Positions 9,791-18,297 of a stretch of 64,000 bases of DNA are shown piece by piece (within the stretch, counting starts at the first letter, position 1; every line of letters begins with the position of its first letter). The notes beneath the pieces were generated by a model that saw only the letters and a program-made list of their open reading frames with translations, did not search any database and was not told the DNA's origin. This DNA comes from Phycisphaerales bacterium UBA7800 (GTDB taxonomy: Bacteria > Planctomycetota > Phycisphaerae > Phycisphaerales > Phycisphaeraceae): contig DLCK01000066.1 of assembly GCA_002480565.1 (NCBI GenBank), positions 1 to 64,000 on the forward strand. The letters run 5' to 3'. The position numbers were made by a program, and so were the translations under genes.

Positions 9791-10840
9791 TCATCGCCTT
9801 CTTCCCGGCCAAGTCTCCGGCGACTCCCAAAACGCGCCATCACGTGATCCATAATAGGACACGGTGGCATCGTCCATCACCTTGGCGGTGCGTGCTGCGG
9901 AGACCACGGTGCTGGGGCAGTGACCTTCACCATTAAGTTCATTGACGATGCTTTGGATCAGCGCCTGCTGGACATGCGGCGGGTCGGGCAGTTCCATCAC
10001 CTGTTCATCATCTTGGGTGGTCAACGTTAATCGGGGATGGGCAAAGCATGCCATGTCCAGTTTACCCTGGGTGCCTGAGATGAGAATGCGGTCTTCGCTG
10101 CACTGTGATGCAAAGTTCCAACACCCGCTGCCCACGCCGATACTGTTTTGCAGATCAAATCGCAGACTCACGATTTCGTCGACATCGTAAATCCCGGTGA
10201 CGTTACGCGCACTACCTGTGACATTGATTAACGGGCCGACCATGTAGTCGATCACGTCCAGTGCGTGAGAAGCCAGGTCGAAGAACAGACCACCGCCGGA
10301 CTGCTGAGCCTGGACACGCCAAGGCAAATTCTGGGCATCGGTGCGTTGGTGCGTGGCGTTTTGGAACATGACATTCACCGCAGTCACATCACCTATTATG
10401 CCACTGTCAATGAGCTGCTTGGCTTTGACGAACCGTGGGAGTTGGCGACGGTAAAACGCTGCAAATGCAGGCAAATTCTTCGCTGCAAACGCTTCAACGA
10501 TCTGCATCGCTTCTGCATGATTACGTGTCAAAGGTTTTTCGATGTAACACGGTTTCCCTGCTGCTGCGACCTTCATTGCATAGCTTGCATGATCGCCGAC
10601 CGGTGTTGCAATGTAGACGATGTCCACGTCCGGTGAATTGATGACTTCGTCAGCGTTTGTCGTCCATTGAGGAACGTTATGTCGCTTGGCATAGTCGGCA
10701 GCTTTATCAGCATCACGGCGCATGACCATGGACAACGCGCTATTCTCTGATTTGTAAAAACCGGGGCCGGACTTGATTTCACAGACATCACCGCAGCCGA
10801 TGATGCCCCAGCGGATGGTACGTTTGGTTGTTGTGTTCAT
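9791..10840 (-). CDS. Gfo/Idh/MocA-family oxidoreductase
   Basis: The 349-residue protein carries an N-terminal Rossmann fold (RWGIIGCGDVCEIKSGPGF, residues 9-27), the EKP motif (CYIEKPLTRNHAEAM near residue 97) with the family's catalytic lysine, and a C-terminal alpha/beta substrate domain with GGGLFFDLASHALDVIDYM. It probably oxidises or reduces a sugar or inositol derivative with NAD(P). It is convergent with the GH16-like gene (12-nt gap) and lies downstream of the sulfatase operon, from which a terminator hairpin separates it. Confidence 0.9.
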   Translation of the reverse strand: MNTTTKRTIRWGIIGCGDVCEIKSGPGFYKSENSALSMVMRRDADKAADYAKRHNVPQWTTNADEVINSPDVDIVYIATPVGDHASYAMKVAAAGKPCYIEKPLTRNHAEAMQIVEAFAAKNLPAFAAFYRRQLPRFVKAKQLIDSGIIGDVTAVNVMFQNATHQRTDAQNLPWRVQAQQSGGGLFFDLASHALDVIDYMVGPLINVTGSARNVTGIYDVDEIVSLRFDLQNSIGVGSGCWNFASQCSEDRILISGTQGKLDMACFAHPRLTLTTQDDEQVMELPDPPHVQQALIQSIVNELNGEGHCPSTVVSAARTAKVMDDATVSYYGSRDGAFWESPETWPGRRR

Positions 10841-10870
10841 GTTGGACTTTCATTTTGCTCTTCGATCAAA

Positions 10871-10896
10871 CTGCATCACGCAGTGATGCAGCTATT
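10871..10896 (-). repeat. Dispersed hairpin repeat, copy 1 (minus orientation)
   Basis: On the minus strand, the sequence AATAGCTGC is followed by a perfect 9-bp inverted repeat (CTGCATCAC and GTGATGCAG) around a 3-base loop. It shares the AATAGCTGC start with hairpins at 25315, 48693 and 62462. Confidence 0.5.
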
Positions 10897-10927
10897 GATC
10901 TTTTGTGTTTGAATCGCTTCACATGAT

Positions 10928-10966
10928 AATCGCTGCGACACTTTCCGGGGGGCGTGTCGCTGATGC
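10928..10966 (+). repeat. Dispersed hairpin repeat, copy 2
   Basis: A 7-bp stem (GCGACAC at 10935-10941, GTGTCGC at 10954-10960) with a G/C-rich loop is flanked by AATCGCT and TGATGC, matching the copies near 25.3 and 62.5 kb. It lies only 31 nt from copy 1, in the gap between the Gfo/Idh/MocA start and the sulfatase terminator. Confidence 0.5.
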
Positions 10967-10980
10967 CTTGTCATAACAAT

Positions 10981-11013
10981 AAAAAACCACGACTCCATAG
11001 AGCCGTGGTTTTT
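10981..11013 (-). terminator. Rho-independent terminator of the sulfatase operon
   Basis: A 9-bp stem (CCACGACTC with GAGCCGTGG, one mismatch) with a CATA loop is flanked by A and T runs on both sides. It can act bidirectionally. It lies 25 nt beyond the stop of the 11038-12591 sulfatase. Confidence 0.75.
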
Positions 11014-11037
11014 GTGTTTTGAAAATGACAGTTTGGC

Positions 11038-12591
11038 TTACGCGCCGTAAACACGTGCTGTTGGCGTCATCTCTGCGTCTAATGCCGCATCAGCAAGTTT
11101 GCGGTACATCATCTCGCGGACATCGCGGTAGGACGGATCGTCGTAGACGTTGTTCAGTTCGTTGGGGTCTTTGTTCATGTCAAAGAGTTCGCCCCAATCC
11201 CGACCGCGGTAGACGGTGAGTTTGTAGTCGCTGGTGACGATGGTTCGCAGGTGGACTTCCGGGCCGACCTGGTGATGGTTTTCGACAATGGCGTAGTCGC
11301 GGACTTCTTTGCTGTCGGTCCAGTTGTTCAGGACATTCATGCCGGACATACTGCGGGGAATTTCCATGCCTGCTGCTGCACAGAAGGTTGGTGCGTAGTC
11401 CACCAGTGACTGGACATCATCGCTGACTTTACCTGCGGGGATTTTGTCTTTCCATGCAGCAAGCATCGGCACTCGGATGACATCGTCATAGTGGAATGGT
11501 CCCTTGGCAATGAGGCCGTGTTGCCCCAGGAAGTGACCATGGTCAGACGTGAAGACGATCATGGTGTTGTCGATCATGCCGTTGTCCTCGAGCGCGTCGA
11601 GGGTCTTGCCGATCCATTTATCCATGAAGCTGATCATGCCGTAGTAACAGGCCATGTTCTTCTTCATTTTTTCGTCATCATGCAGATGTGAGTGGTAACC
11701 GTGATTGCCACGTGTGTCGTTATTGTACGATGAGTAGTCAGGTTTCTGCTCACGGGTCATATGGTGGGGCGGGGGCATCTTGTCGAACTCACCTTCGACG
11801 AAGTGACCAATGGGCATATCCTCTGGATCGTACATACTTGCCCAGGGTTCACTCACGGCATAAGGCGGGTGCGGATCGTGATAGCTTGACCAGATGAAGA
11901 ACGGCTTGTTGTCAGCTTTGGCTTTTTGAATTGCAGCAATGGTGCGCTTACCCGTCCATGCGGTGTAGTGCAGGTCTTCGGGTAATTCCCAATGTGTGGT
12001 TTTGTTAACGCTGGGAGACTTCGACGAATTGCTGTCTTTCACACCATCATTTCGTGGCATGAAATATTCTTTCCAATCGGTGAGACCCTGTTCTTCAAGC
12101 CAGATGCCGTAGTGTTGGCCGGCATGTCCTTCGTCAGTGTGGTTGCGACAGGTTTCCACGTGATCAAAACCATACCAAGGCGTGTGCTTGTCGTTGAACG
12201 TTTTCCAGAATTCCAGATCACGCAATAGTGGATAAGATTCGACACTTTCACAATCCAACTCCGGGCGATTCATCAGGGGTTGGAAATGTGCTTTACCCAC
12301 AAGCGCCGTCCAATAGCCTTCATCATGCAGATACTCACCGAGTGTCGGCACATTCTCCGGCAGCTTGGTTCCAAGCGTGAAGGCGCCGTGTTGCGACGGA
12401 TACTGCCCGGTGATGAGTGTCGCTCGCGTGGGGGTGCACGTGGGGTTGGGGCAATAGGCACGGGTGAAGTTGGTGCCCATGGCAGCTAAGCGATCGAGGT
12501 TGGGCGTTTTGATCTTGGGATTGTTGATGCCCAGGGTAAACCAGTGTTGCTGGTCGGAGGTGATAAGCAGGAGATTGGGTTTGTCAGCCAT
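11038..12591 (-). CDS. Formylglycine-dependent sulfatase
   Basis: The 517-residue alkaline-phosphatase-superfamily protein opens with PNLLLITSDQQHW, whose Asp is a metal ligand. It has the type I sulfatase signature C-T-P-T-R at residues 52-56 followed by ATLITGQYPSQHG, so C52 would become formylglycine. The late metal-binding segment TMIVFTSDHGHFLGQHG is also present. There is no obvious signal peptide, which suggests cytoplasmic desulfation of imported sugars or a non-classical export route. Second gene of a two-sulfatase operon, 36 nt after its partner. The substrate is probably a sulfated algal polysaccharide fragment; this is inferred from context. Confidence 0.93.
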   Translation of the reverse strand: MADKPNLLLITSDQQHWFTLGINNPKIKTPNLDRLAAMGTNFTRAYCPNPTCTPTRATLITGQYPSQHGAFTLGTKLPENVPTLGEYLHDEGYWTALVGKAHFQPLMNRPELDCESVESYPLLRDLEFWKTFNDKHTPWYGFDHVETCRNHTDEGHAGQHYGIWLEEQGLTDWKEYFMPRNDGVKDSNSSKSPSVNKTTHWELPEDLHYTAWTGKRTIAAIQKAKADNKPFFIWSSYHDPHPPYAVSEPWASMYDPEDMPIGHFVEGEFDKMPPPHHMTREQKPDYSSYNNDTRGNHGYHSHLHDDEKMKKNMACYYGMISFMDKWIGKTLDALEDNGMIDNTMIVFTSDHGHFLGQHGLIAKGPFHYDDVIRVPMLAAWKDKIPAGKVSDDVQSLVDYAPTFCAAAGMEIPRSMSGMNVLNNWTDSKEVRDYAIVENHHQVGPEVHLRTIVTSDYKLTVYRGRDWGELFDMNKDPNELNNVYDDPSYRDVREMMYRKLADAALDAEMTPTARVYGA

Positions 12592-12627
12592 GTTGGTATT
12601 CCAGTTTATATGCCAGGTGAAGTTCGA

Positions 12628-13980
12628 TTAAATATCTTGAGGCAGGGGGAATTCGTCGCCGGTGTCCTTGATCCATTGTTCAAGTTTATCCTGTAATTCC
12701 CGACGTTTTTTGCCAAATGAAGAGTTGTGAGCCAGGTTGATTTGTTCGTATGGATCTTCATTGAGGTTAAACAGCAGCCAGGGTTGATGCTCCAGGCAAA
12801 CATATTTCCAGCCGTCGGTGGTGACGACGCCGCGCCAGGGTCTGTCGGTGGAGTTGCCATGTTTCGTTGGGACGACGAGTTGGCAAAACGCGGAGTCTGG
12901 ATAGTCATCGCGTGGTTCTTTGCCCATCACACGCAATGCCGAGTAGTCCGTGCCGCGCATCCAATCCGGTACGTCGATGTTGCATAGCCCAAGTGTGGTG
13001 GGCGCCATGTCGACATGGTTGACCAGTGCAGCGTTCTGCCCATTTTTTGTGCCATATCTAGGATTGGTGCCACCGAAAATCATGGGCACGCGTAGCGATT
13101 CTTCGTAGGGATTGGTTTTGAGGAATTGGCCTTGACTGCCGTGCATATCACCATGATCGGAAAAGAAGATGACATGGGTATCTTCGATCATCTCCAAGTC
13201 CCAGAGCGTGCTGAAAATGCGACCAAGGTTGTGATCAAGATTTTCAATCATACCGTAGTATCCAGCCAGATCGCGTCCGGCCTGTTCACGGATGCGCTTC
13301 ACATCCGGCACGTTGGGTCGGAACTTGATGTCACCGGGGGTGTGTCGGCCCTGGAATGCTTCGGGGGCGACATACGGATTGTGTGGCGGCTGAACCGACA
13401 TCACACAGAAGAACGGCTTGTCATCTTCCTTGCGCTCTTTGATGTAGTCCAGTGTCAGGTCGGTCAGCGCATCGGTTTCATAGGTTGGCAAACGGTAGTG
13501 TTCGATTTCGTTGCCTTGGTCATCATGCCCGTGCACGAAGCTGTCCCACTGACTGTTGTTGTTTTCAAAACCCAACCATTGTTTGAACCCGCCACGACGA
13601 TGGGGTTTGACATATGCCAACGCGCCGCGACCTTCACGTTCGTGATGTCCATCGACGTGCCACTTGCCGATGTAGGCGGTGTGATAGCCTGCATCGTTAA
13701 AGGGATGTGCCAGCGTCTTGGCATCATCGGGTATCGGATACTCGTGGCCTGGGATCATTTCGTGGGGGTATCGACTGGTCAGCAGTGAACCACGGTACGG
13801 GCAGCAAAGCGGGCAGCCACCCACACCGTTTAAGCTCAACCCTTCAGACGCCATGCGGTCGATGTTGGGTGTGTACACATTCGGATCGCCAGCACAACCC
13901 AAAGCCTGGGCACGATGTTGATCGCCAAAGACCCAGATGACATTGGGATGCTTGGAGGGTTTGGGTTTGTTGTCGGGCAT
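12628..13980 (-). CDS. Formylglycine-dependent sulfatase
   Basis: The 450-residue protein has the N-terminal metal motif PNVIWVFGDQHRAQALG, the sulfatase signature C59-C-P-Y-R63 followed by GSLLTSRYPHE, and the distal motif HVIFFSDHGDMHGSQG. C59 is the predicted formylglycine residue; C60 and C56 are next to it. It is first in an operon with the second sulfatase and differs clearly from it in sequence, so the pair probably removes different sulfate groups. No signal peptide is visible. A TATCG-AAAA-CGATA dyad lies 41 nt upstream of the start. Confidence 0.93.
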   Translation of the reverse strand: MPDNKPKPSKHPNVIWVFGDQHRAQALGCAGDPNVYTPNIDRMASEGLSLNGVGGCPLCCPYRGSLLTSRYPHEMIPGHEYPIPDDAKTLAHPFNDAGYHTAYIGKWHVDGHHEREGRGALAYVKPHRRGGFKQWLGFENNNSQWDSFVHGHDDQGNEIEHYRLPTYETDALTDLTLDYIKERKEDDKPFFCVMSVQPPHNPYVAPEAFQGRHTPGDIKFRPNVPDVKRIREQAGRDLAGYYGMIENLDHNLGRIFSTLWDLEMIEDTHVIFFSDHGDMHGSQGQFLKTNPYEESLRVPMIFGGTNPRYGTKNGQNAALVNHVDMAPTTLGLCNIDVPDWMRGTDYSALRVMGKEPRDDYPDSAFCQLVVPTKHGNSTDRPWRGVVTTDGWKYVCLEHQPWLLFNLNEDPYEQINLAHNSSFGKKRRELQDKLEQWIKDTGDEFPLPQDI

Positions 13981-14146
13981 GGTGGACTGCTTTCTGTCAA
14001 AAACTCGGCACGGTTTAAGGTATCGAAAACGATATTTATGTTACATGCCAGTCGTTATGCGAATTTCTTTATACTAGCAATTGCCCATTGAACGTCAAAA
14101 TAATATTGGTTTTTTACGTAGGATATTTGAAAAGCCTTGATGTCTT

Positions 14147-14261
14147 TTTTTACCGCCAAGACGCCAGGAACGCAGAGTTGAAAACCGAGAAAAAACCTTG
14201 AAAATAAACCAAAATATCTGCCTTGTTAAACTTGGCGATCATGGCGTCTTGGCGGTAAAAA
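14147..14261. repeat. Inverted repeat built from the ACCGCCAAGACGCCA element
   Basis: The 20-bp arm at 14147-14166 (contains ACCGCCAAGACGCCA) recurs as a perfect reverse complement at 14242-14261, 75 bp apart. The same 15-bp core is found once more at 37966-37980, after a Gfo/Idh/MocA gene. Confidence 0.7.
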
Positions 14262-14312
14262 TGGGGTTGGTTTTTTCAATAGTCTCAAGTGATATTGCGG
14301 TTGTTGAGACAT

Positions 14313-14348
14313 AAAAAAACGGAAGACTCATCGTTGAGCCTTCCGTTT
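14313..14348 (-). terminator. Rho-independent terminator downstream of fumarate hydratase
   Basis: A 14-bp stem with one mismatch (AAACGGAAG.CTCA with TGAG.CTTCCGTTT) and a TCGT loop is followed on the minus strand by a T run. It sits about 60 nt after the fumarase stop. Confidence 0.75.
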
Positions 14349-14408
14349 CAATTTCACAAGTTATGATCCCAAGCACACGTTGATGTACTGGGGAAACTTC
14401 CGGGGGGA

Positions 14409-16025
14409 TTAGTGTTCGGGGGTCAGTTCGGCGAAGAAGTCATTGCCTTTGTCATCGACGATGATGAAGGCTGGGAAGTTGACGACATCGATTTTGCGGA
14501 CAGCTTCCATACCCAGTTCTTCGAAGTCGAGGACTTCGACTTTCTTGATGTTGTCCTGGGCGAGGATGGCTGCTGGGCCACCGATGGAACCGAGATAGAA
14601 TCCGCCGTACTTCTTGCAGGCATCGGTGACTTGCTTGGAGCGGTTGCCCTTGGCAATCATCACCAGCGAGCCGCCGTGCGATTGGAAGAGGTCGGTGAAC
14701 GGGTCCATGCGTCCTGCGGTGGTCGGGCCGAACGAACCGGACGCCATACCTTCTGGGGTCTTGGCCGGACCTGCGTAGTAGACTGGATAGTCTTTGAAGT
14801 AGTCGGGCATGGGTTTGCCAGCTTCGAGCATTTCACGGATGCGGGCATGGGCTGCATCACGGGCGACGATGATCGTGCCGGTGATCGACAGGCGTGTCTT
14901 GATGGGGAACTTGGTGAGCAGTTCGCGCACCTTATCCATGCCGATGGACAGATCGATTTTCACTGGCGGGGCGTCTTCAGCGATATCGGTTGGCAGATAT
15001 TTTTGTGGCTCGGTTTCGAGCTTCTCGATGAAGATGCCGTCCTTAGTGATCTTGCCCTTGATGTTGCGATCCGCTGAGCAGGAGACGGCCAACCCGATCG
15101 GGCAGGACGCTGCGTGTCGGGGCATGCGGATGACGCGGACATCGTGAGCCATGTACTTGCCACCGAACTGGGCGCCGATGCCCGACGCTTGAGCAAGTTT
15201 GAGAACCTTGGCTTCCATGTCCAGATCGCGGAACGCACGGCCTGACGCGCTGCCACTGGTGGGCAGGGTGTCCAGATATTTCGTCGATGCATACTTGGCG
15301 GTCTTAAGGTTGTCTTCTGCCGAGGTGCCGCCAACGACGATGGCGATGTGGTACGGCGGGCAGGCACTGGTACCAAAGTCCTTGATGTGGGTATCCAAGA
15401 ATTTGAGCAGGTCCTTTTCATTGAGGACGGCCGGCGTTTGCTGGTACAGGAACGTCTTGTTGGCTGAACCGCCACCCTTGGCAATGAACAGGAATTTATA
15501 TTCATCACCGGTCGTCGCATACAGATCAATCTGTGCAGGCAGGTTACAAGCCGTGTTCTTTTCCTTGAACATTTCAAGCGGCGCGATCTGCGAGTACCGC
15601 AGGTTTCGTTCCTGGTACGTGTCATACACACCCATGGACAGCGCCTGGGCATCATCGGATTCGGTCAACACATGCTGACCTTTCTTACCCATGATGATGG
15701 CGGTTCCCGTGTCCTGACAGGAGGGCAGTTGGCCGGCAGCGGAGACGACTGCATTTTGCAGATGCGTGAGAATCACAAAGCGGTCATTGTCCGACGCTTC
15801 GGGGTCCTTGAATTCTTGGGCGAGTTGCTCAAGGTGAGCAGGGCGGAAGTAAAACGCGATGTCGGTAAAGGCCTGCTTGGCTAAAAGCTTGAGTCCTTCA
15901 GGATCGACTTGCAGGAAGCTTTTGCCTCCAAGGTCTACCGTGGTGACATGGTCTTTGGTCAGTAAACGGTACTCGGTGGTGTCTTTGCCGAGTTGGATAA
16001 CGGGTTCATATTCATAGCCGGGCAT
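14409..16025 (-). CDS. Class I (iron-sulfur) fumarate hydratase
   Basis: At 538 residues the protein matches the length of single-chain FumA/FumB enzymes, which interconvert fumarate and malate in the TCA cycle with a [4Fe-4S] cluster. The class I motif PSCQDTGTAIIMG (C103), TSACPPYHIAIVVGGTSAED and ASCPIGLAVSCSADR supply the expected cluster cysteines. The C-terminal beta domain is present (FGPTTAGRMDPF, GGPAAILAQDNI). I chose ATG 16025 because AAGGAG precedes it by six bases; an upstream in-frame start at 16061 lacks this. It is a housekeeping gene with its own terminator, standing between two carbohydrate modules. Confidence 0.95.
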   Translation of the reverse strand: MPGYEYEPVIQLGKDTTEYRLLTKDHVTTVDLGGKSFLQVDPEGLKLLAKQAFTDIAFYFRPAHLEQLAQEFKDPEASDNDRFVILTHLQNAVVSAAGQLPSCQDTGTAIIMGKKGQHVLTESDDAQALSMGVYDTYQERNLRYSQIAPLEMFKEKNTACNLPAQIDLYATTGDEYKFLFIAKGGGSANKTFLYQQTPAVLNEKDLLKFLDTHIKDFGTSACPPYHIAIVVGGTSAEDNLKTAKYASTKYLDTLPTSGSASGRAFRDLDMEAKVLKLAQASGIGAQFGGKYMAHDVRVIRMPRHAASCPIGLAVSCSADRNIKGKITKDGIFIEKLETEPQKYLPTDIAEDAPPVKIDLSIGMDKVRELLTKFPIKTRLSITGTIIVARDAAHARIREMLEAGKPMPDYFKDYPVYYAGPAKTPEGMASGSFGPTTAGRMDPFTDLFQSHGGSLVMIAKGNRSKQVTDACKKYGGFYLGSIGGPAAILAQDNIKKVEVLDFEELGMEAVRKIDVVNFPAFIIVDDKGNDFFAELTPEH

Positions 16026-16146
16026 GGGCGGCTCCTTGGTTGGGGTAAAAACAACGGGCAAACCAACAAACCATCCATAATAGCGGAAATATGTCTTTTG
16101 ATCGAATGTGACAAATGCGCAATTTGATCCTTGTCACTGGCCAAGG

Positions 16147-17541
16147 TTATGGGGCGTCGGACTTGCTCAATGGCAAGGGATAGACATGCGTCAGTCCGGG
16201 AACCTTGGTGGATGGGGAAAAAGGTTGATTGCTGATCAGTGGTGCGTCTGCCGAAAAGCTCGGCTGCTCAATGCGCGAATGAGCATCAGCCTTGGTTATG
16301 GTTTGAAATGCATCCATGCTTATCCCGCGTTTGTGATCCACATCCAGGTGACCGGGATAGTAAAGATTGTAGTCTCCAAGGAAGTGCGATTCGATGGTGC
16401 GGACTTCACTGGTGGTGCAGTTTTGGATGATGCTGCTGCGTAATTCCAGCGTGGCACCATGTAAAAGCAGGATGCCGATTTTTGATTGGCTTATCAGTGC
16501 ATTGGCCAAGGCGACTTTGCCACGATTGACCACGAGGACGCCGTTGGCACCGCCGGAGATTTGAAGATTTTTCGCCAGACAAAATCCGTCGTAGACAAAG
16601 GGCGTGTTGTCTTTACCCAGATATCCGGAGGGGAAACCTCGCCCGACCTGGAGTTGGTCGGTTGTGTTGTTTCGGAGGATGGAGTCGGTGAGTTGATGGT
16701 ATCCGCCCGTGAAATGGATGCCGACATGGTTGTGTTCGACGAGCACCGCCTGATAGTTGGAAGTCGATGCGTTGACATCTTCGATGCCGAACTGGTTGTG
16801 ATGGAACCATGCATTGCGGACGAGGAGTTGGCCATCTTCATGGATGGAGCAGCCGTCATCACCGTTGTATCGGCCGACGATGTTTTCAAAGATAATCCCG
16901 CGCGCGTTGCCATGGATATTAAAGCCATCATTGGCATGACGTTCGCTGATAAGGTTCCGCACGGTGATGTAACTGCTGTTGACGATGGCGACACCCGAAT
17001 CGATCAACGATGCTTCCAATGGCAAAGTGGCAGGTGTATTACCGGTGACTGGTTTGTAGAGCAGGCGTTGCTTTTGCCAAACGCACTGACCTTCAATCAT
17101 CGATGCTTCATCACCTGCAATGGGGATGACCTGTGAGCCATTGATCAGTACAGGTGCCCAATTCGATGGCATCGGTTGGATCGGATAGGCATACACGCCA
17201 TCAGAATGTTCGGTCCATTTTGCCGGATCGAGTTTCACCAATCCTGAGAGAACTACGCCGTTGCCTTCAATCACCAATGGCATGTCCGGCGTGCCCAAAT
17301 CCCGGTCAATGATGAGGCTTTCGCGGTAGGCTTGCCCGGTGTTGGCGATGTGCAAGGTGTCCCCGCTTTGGAGCAATTTAACCGCCATTTGCAGTGTTTT
17401 TACTGACTGGTCGAGTGATTGCCCGGTGTGGGTATCCTTGCCGGTGACGTTGTTGACGTGGATGGTGGCTGCCCAACTGGATTGCGTCAAAAGCAACAGG
17501 ATCAGGGGGTAAACAAAACGATGACAAACAGACAATGACAC
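16147..17541 (-). CDS. Secreted right-handed beta-helix protein
   Basis: The 464-residue protein has a signal peptide (ILLLLTQSSWAA) and a right-handed parallel beta-helix with rungs of the type found in pectate lyase- and PL6-like proteins (ITVRNLISERHANDGFNIHG, GIIFENIVGRYNGDDGCSIHEDG). The early segment DTHTGQSLDQSVKTLQMAVKLLQSGDTLHI is typical of DUF1565/beta-helix carbohydrate enzymes. I chose the GTG at 17541 because GGAG lies eight bases upstream; the ATG at 17568 is in frame but has no ribosome binding site. It is last in the minus-strand module with the pseudopilin. Lyase or glycosidase activity is probable but unproven. Confidence 0.75.
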   Translation of the reverse strand: MSLSVCHRFVYPLILLLLTQSSWAATIHVNNVTGKDTHTGQSLDQSVKTLQMAVKLLQSGDTLHIANTGQAYRESLIIDRDLGTPDMPLVIEGNGVVLSGLVKLDPAKWTEHSDGVYAYPIQPMPSNWAPVLINGSQVIPIAGDEASMIEGQCVWQKQRLLYKPVTGNTPATLPLEASLIDSGVAIVNSSYITVRNLISERHANDGFNIHGNARGIIFENIVGRYNGDDGCSIHEDGQLLVRNAWFHHNQFGIEDVNASTSNYQAVLVEHNHVGIHFTGGYHQLTDSILRNNTTDQLQVGRGFPSGYLGKDNTPFVYDGFCLAKNLQISGGANGVLVVNRGKVALANALISQSKIGILLLHGATLELRSSIIQNCTTSEVRTIESHFLGDYNLYYPGHLDVDHKRGISMDAFQTITKADAHSRIEQPSFSADAPLISNQPFSPSTKVPGLTHVYPLPLSKSDAP

Positions 17542-17577
17542 GGTACGGACTCCAATGGGTTTGATCATGAGGATGTG

Positions 17578-18279
17578 TTACTGAAGGAAGAGTTGCCAGG
17601 TGACTTGACCGGGCTGAATCACCTGGACGTGGCTGTCGAACATCAGTGCGTTTTTGGAATTGCTGTGACGCCAGTCACCGGTCATTAAGCCGGGGGAACC
17701 TTCGTAAAGATCACGGTTGCGGATGGAAGTGGGGGTGACCTCGTTGGCCGTGTAGTCATGACCCATTTCACTCATGAACAGAATCTTGCTCGCACCGACA
17801 CCTTTGGGCTGTGATTCGGGTTGAGCTTGATAAAGGTAAGACGTGACATGGCGAATAGGCGACATGTTGTAAGGACTCAATGCCAACGCTTCAAAGGCGT
17901 TGATGGCGTAGGCATAGTTGTATGTCCCGGGATTGGATAACGTGGGGCAACTCAATGCTGGCGTTTTCATCAATTCACGTCCCGTACTCCAACTGGTGGG
18001 GATGCGATTGTCCCCAAGATAGGTGCGGATTTTGTGTGGCCACCAGTGTTGGTTCCACGGCTCAGCGATGTCCGATTCGGGTGCGGTGTAGCACTTGTAA
18101 TCCATCGCGTAAAGCGTTTGGGCCAACCCCAACGAATGGAGGTTCTTGGCACACTTGATCTGCCGGGAACGTTCGCGCGCCTTACCCAAAGCAGGTAACA
18201 GAATTGAAATCAGCAGCGAGATAATGGAGATCACCACCAACAGTTCAATGAGGGTAAAACCCTTGCGTTTTGGATACAT
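17578..18279 (-). CDS. Type II secretion-like pseudopilin
   Basis: A short basic leader, MYPKRKG, precedes FTLIELLVVISIISLL. This is the only one of the eight pseudopilins here with the canonical Gly before the cut. The 233-residue protein ends in HSNSKNALMFDSHV, where the usual DG of the H-X9-DG motif is DS. ATG 18279 was chosen because AAGGAG lies eight bases upstream; a TTG at 18297 would be in frame. It sits between two beta-helix genes with gaps of 18 nt upstream and 36 nt downstream (to the GTG start), so the three genes are almost certainly co-transcribed. Confidence 0.9.
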   Translation of the reverse strand: MYPKRKGFTLIELLVVISIISLLISILLPALGKARERSRQIKCAKNLHSLGLAQTLYAMDYKCYTAPESDIAEPWNQHWWPHKIRTYLGDNRIPTSWSTGRELMKTPALSCPTLSNPGTYNYAYAINAFEALALSPYNMSPIRHVTSYLYQAQPESQPKGVGASKILFMSEMGHDYTANEVTPTSIRNRDLYEGSPGLMTGDWRHSNSKNALMFDSHVQVIQPGQVTWQLFLQ

Positions 18280-18297
18280 GGCAAGGCTCCTTTGCAA

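Larger units (their letters stand above)
13981..14408. other. Gene-free region with promoter dyad, inverted repeat and terminator
   Basis: No plausible gene in 428 nt. It holds a TATCG-AAAA-CGATA dyad at 14021-14034, a probable operator for the sulfatase operon. On the minus strand a TTGACG/TATAAA pair with a long (19-bp) spacer lies further upstream. It also holds a 20-bp inverted repeat at 14147-14166 and 14242-14261, and the fumarase terminator near 14313-14348. Confidence 0.5.

Noticed and set aside
13126..13788. A 220-codon plus-strand gene opposite the second sulfatase.
   Set aside because: The minus strand holds the sulfatase with its signature; the opposite frame has no recognisable feature.
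14412..15077. A 221-codon plus-strand gene opposite fumarate hydratase.
   Set aside because: It is a codon-bias shadow of the highly conserved fumarase; no ribosome binding site or domain.
16486..17136. A 216-codon plus-strand gene opposite the beta-helix protein.
   Set aside because: Shadow frame with no start signal; the beta-helix frame has a signal peptide and repeating rungs.
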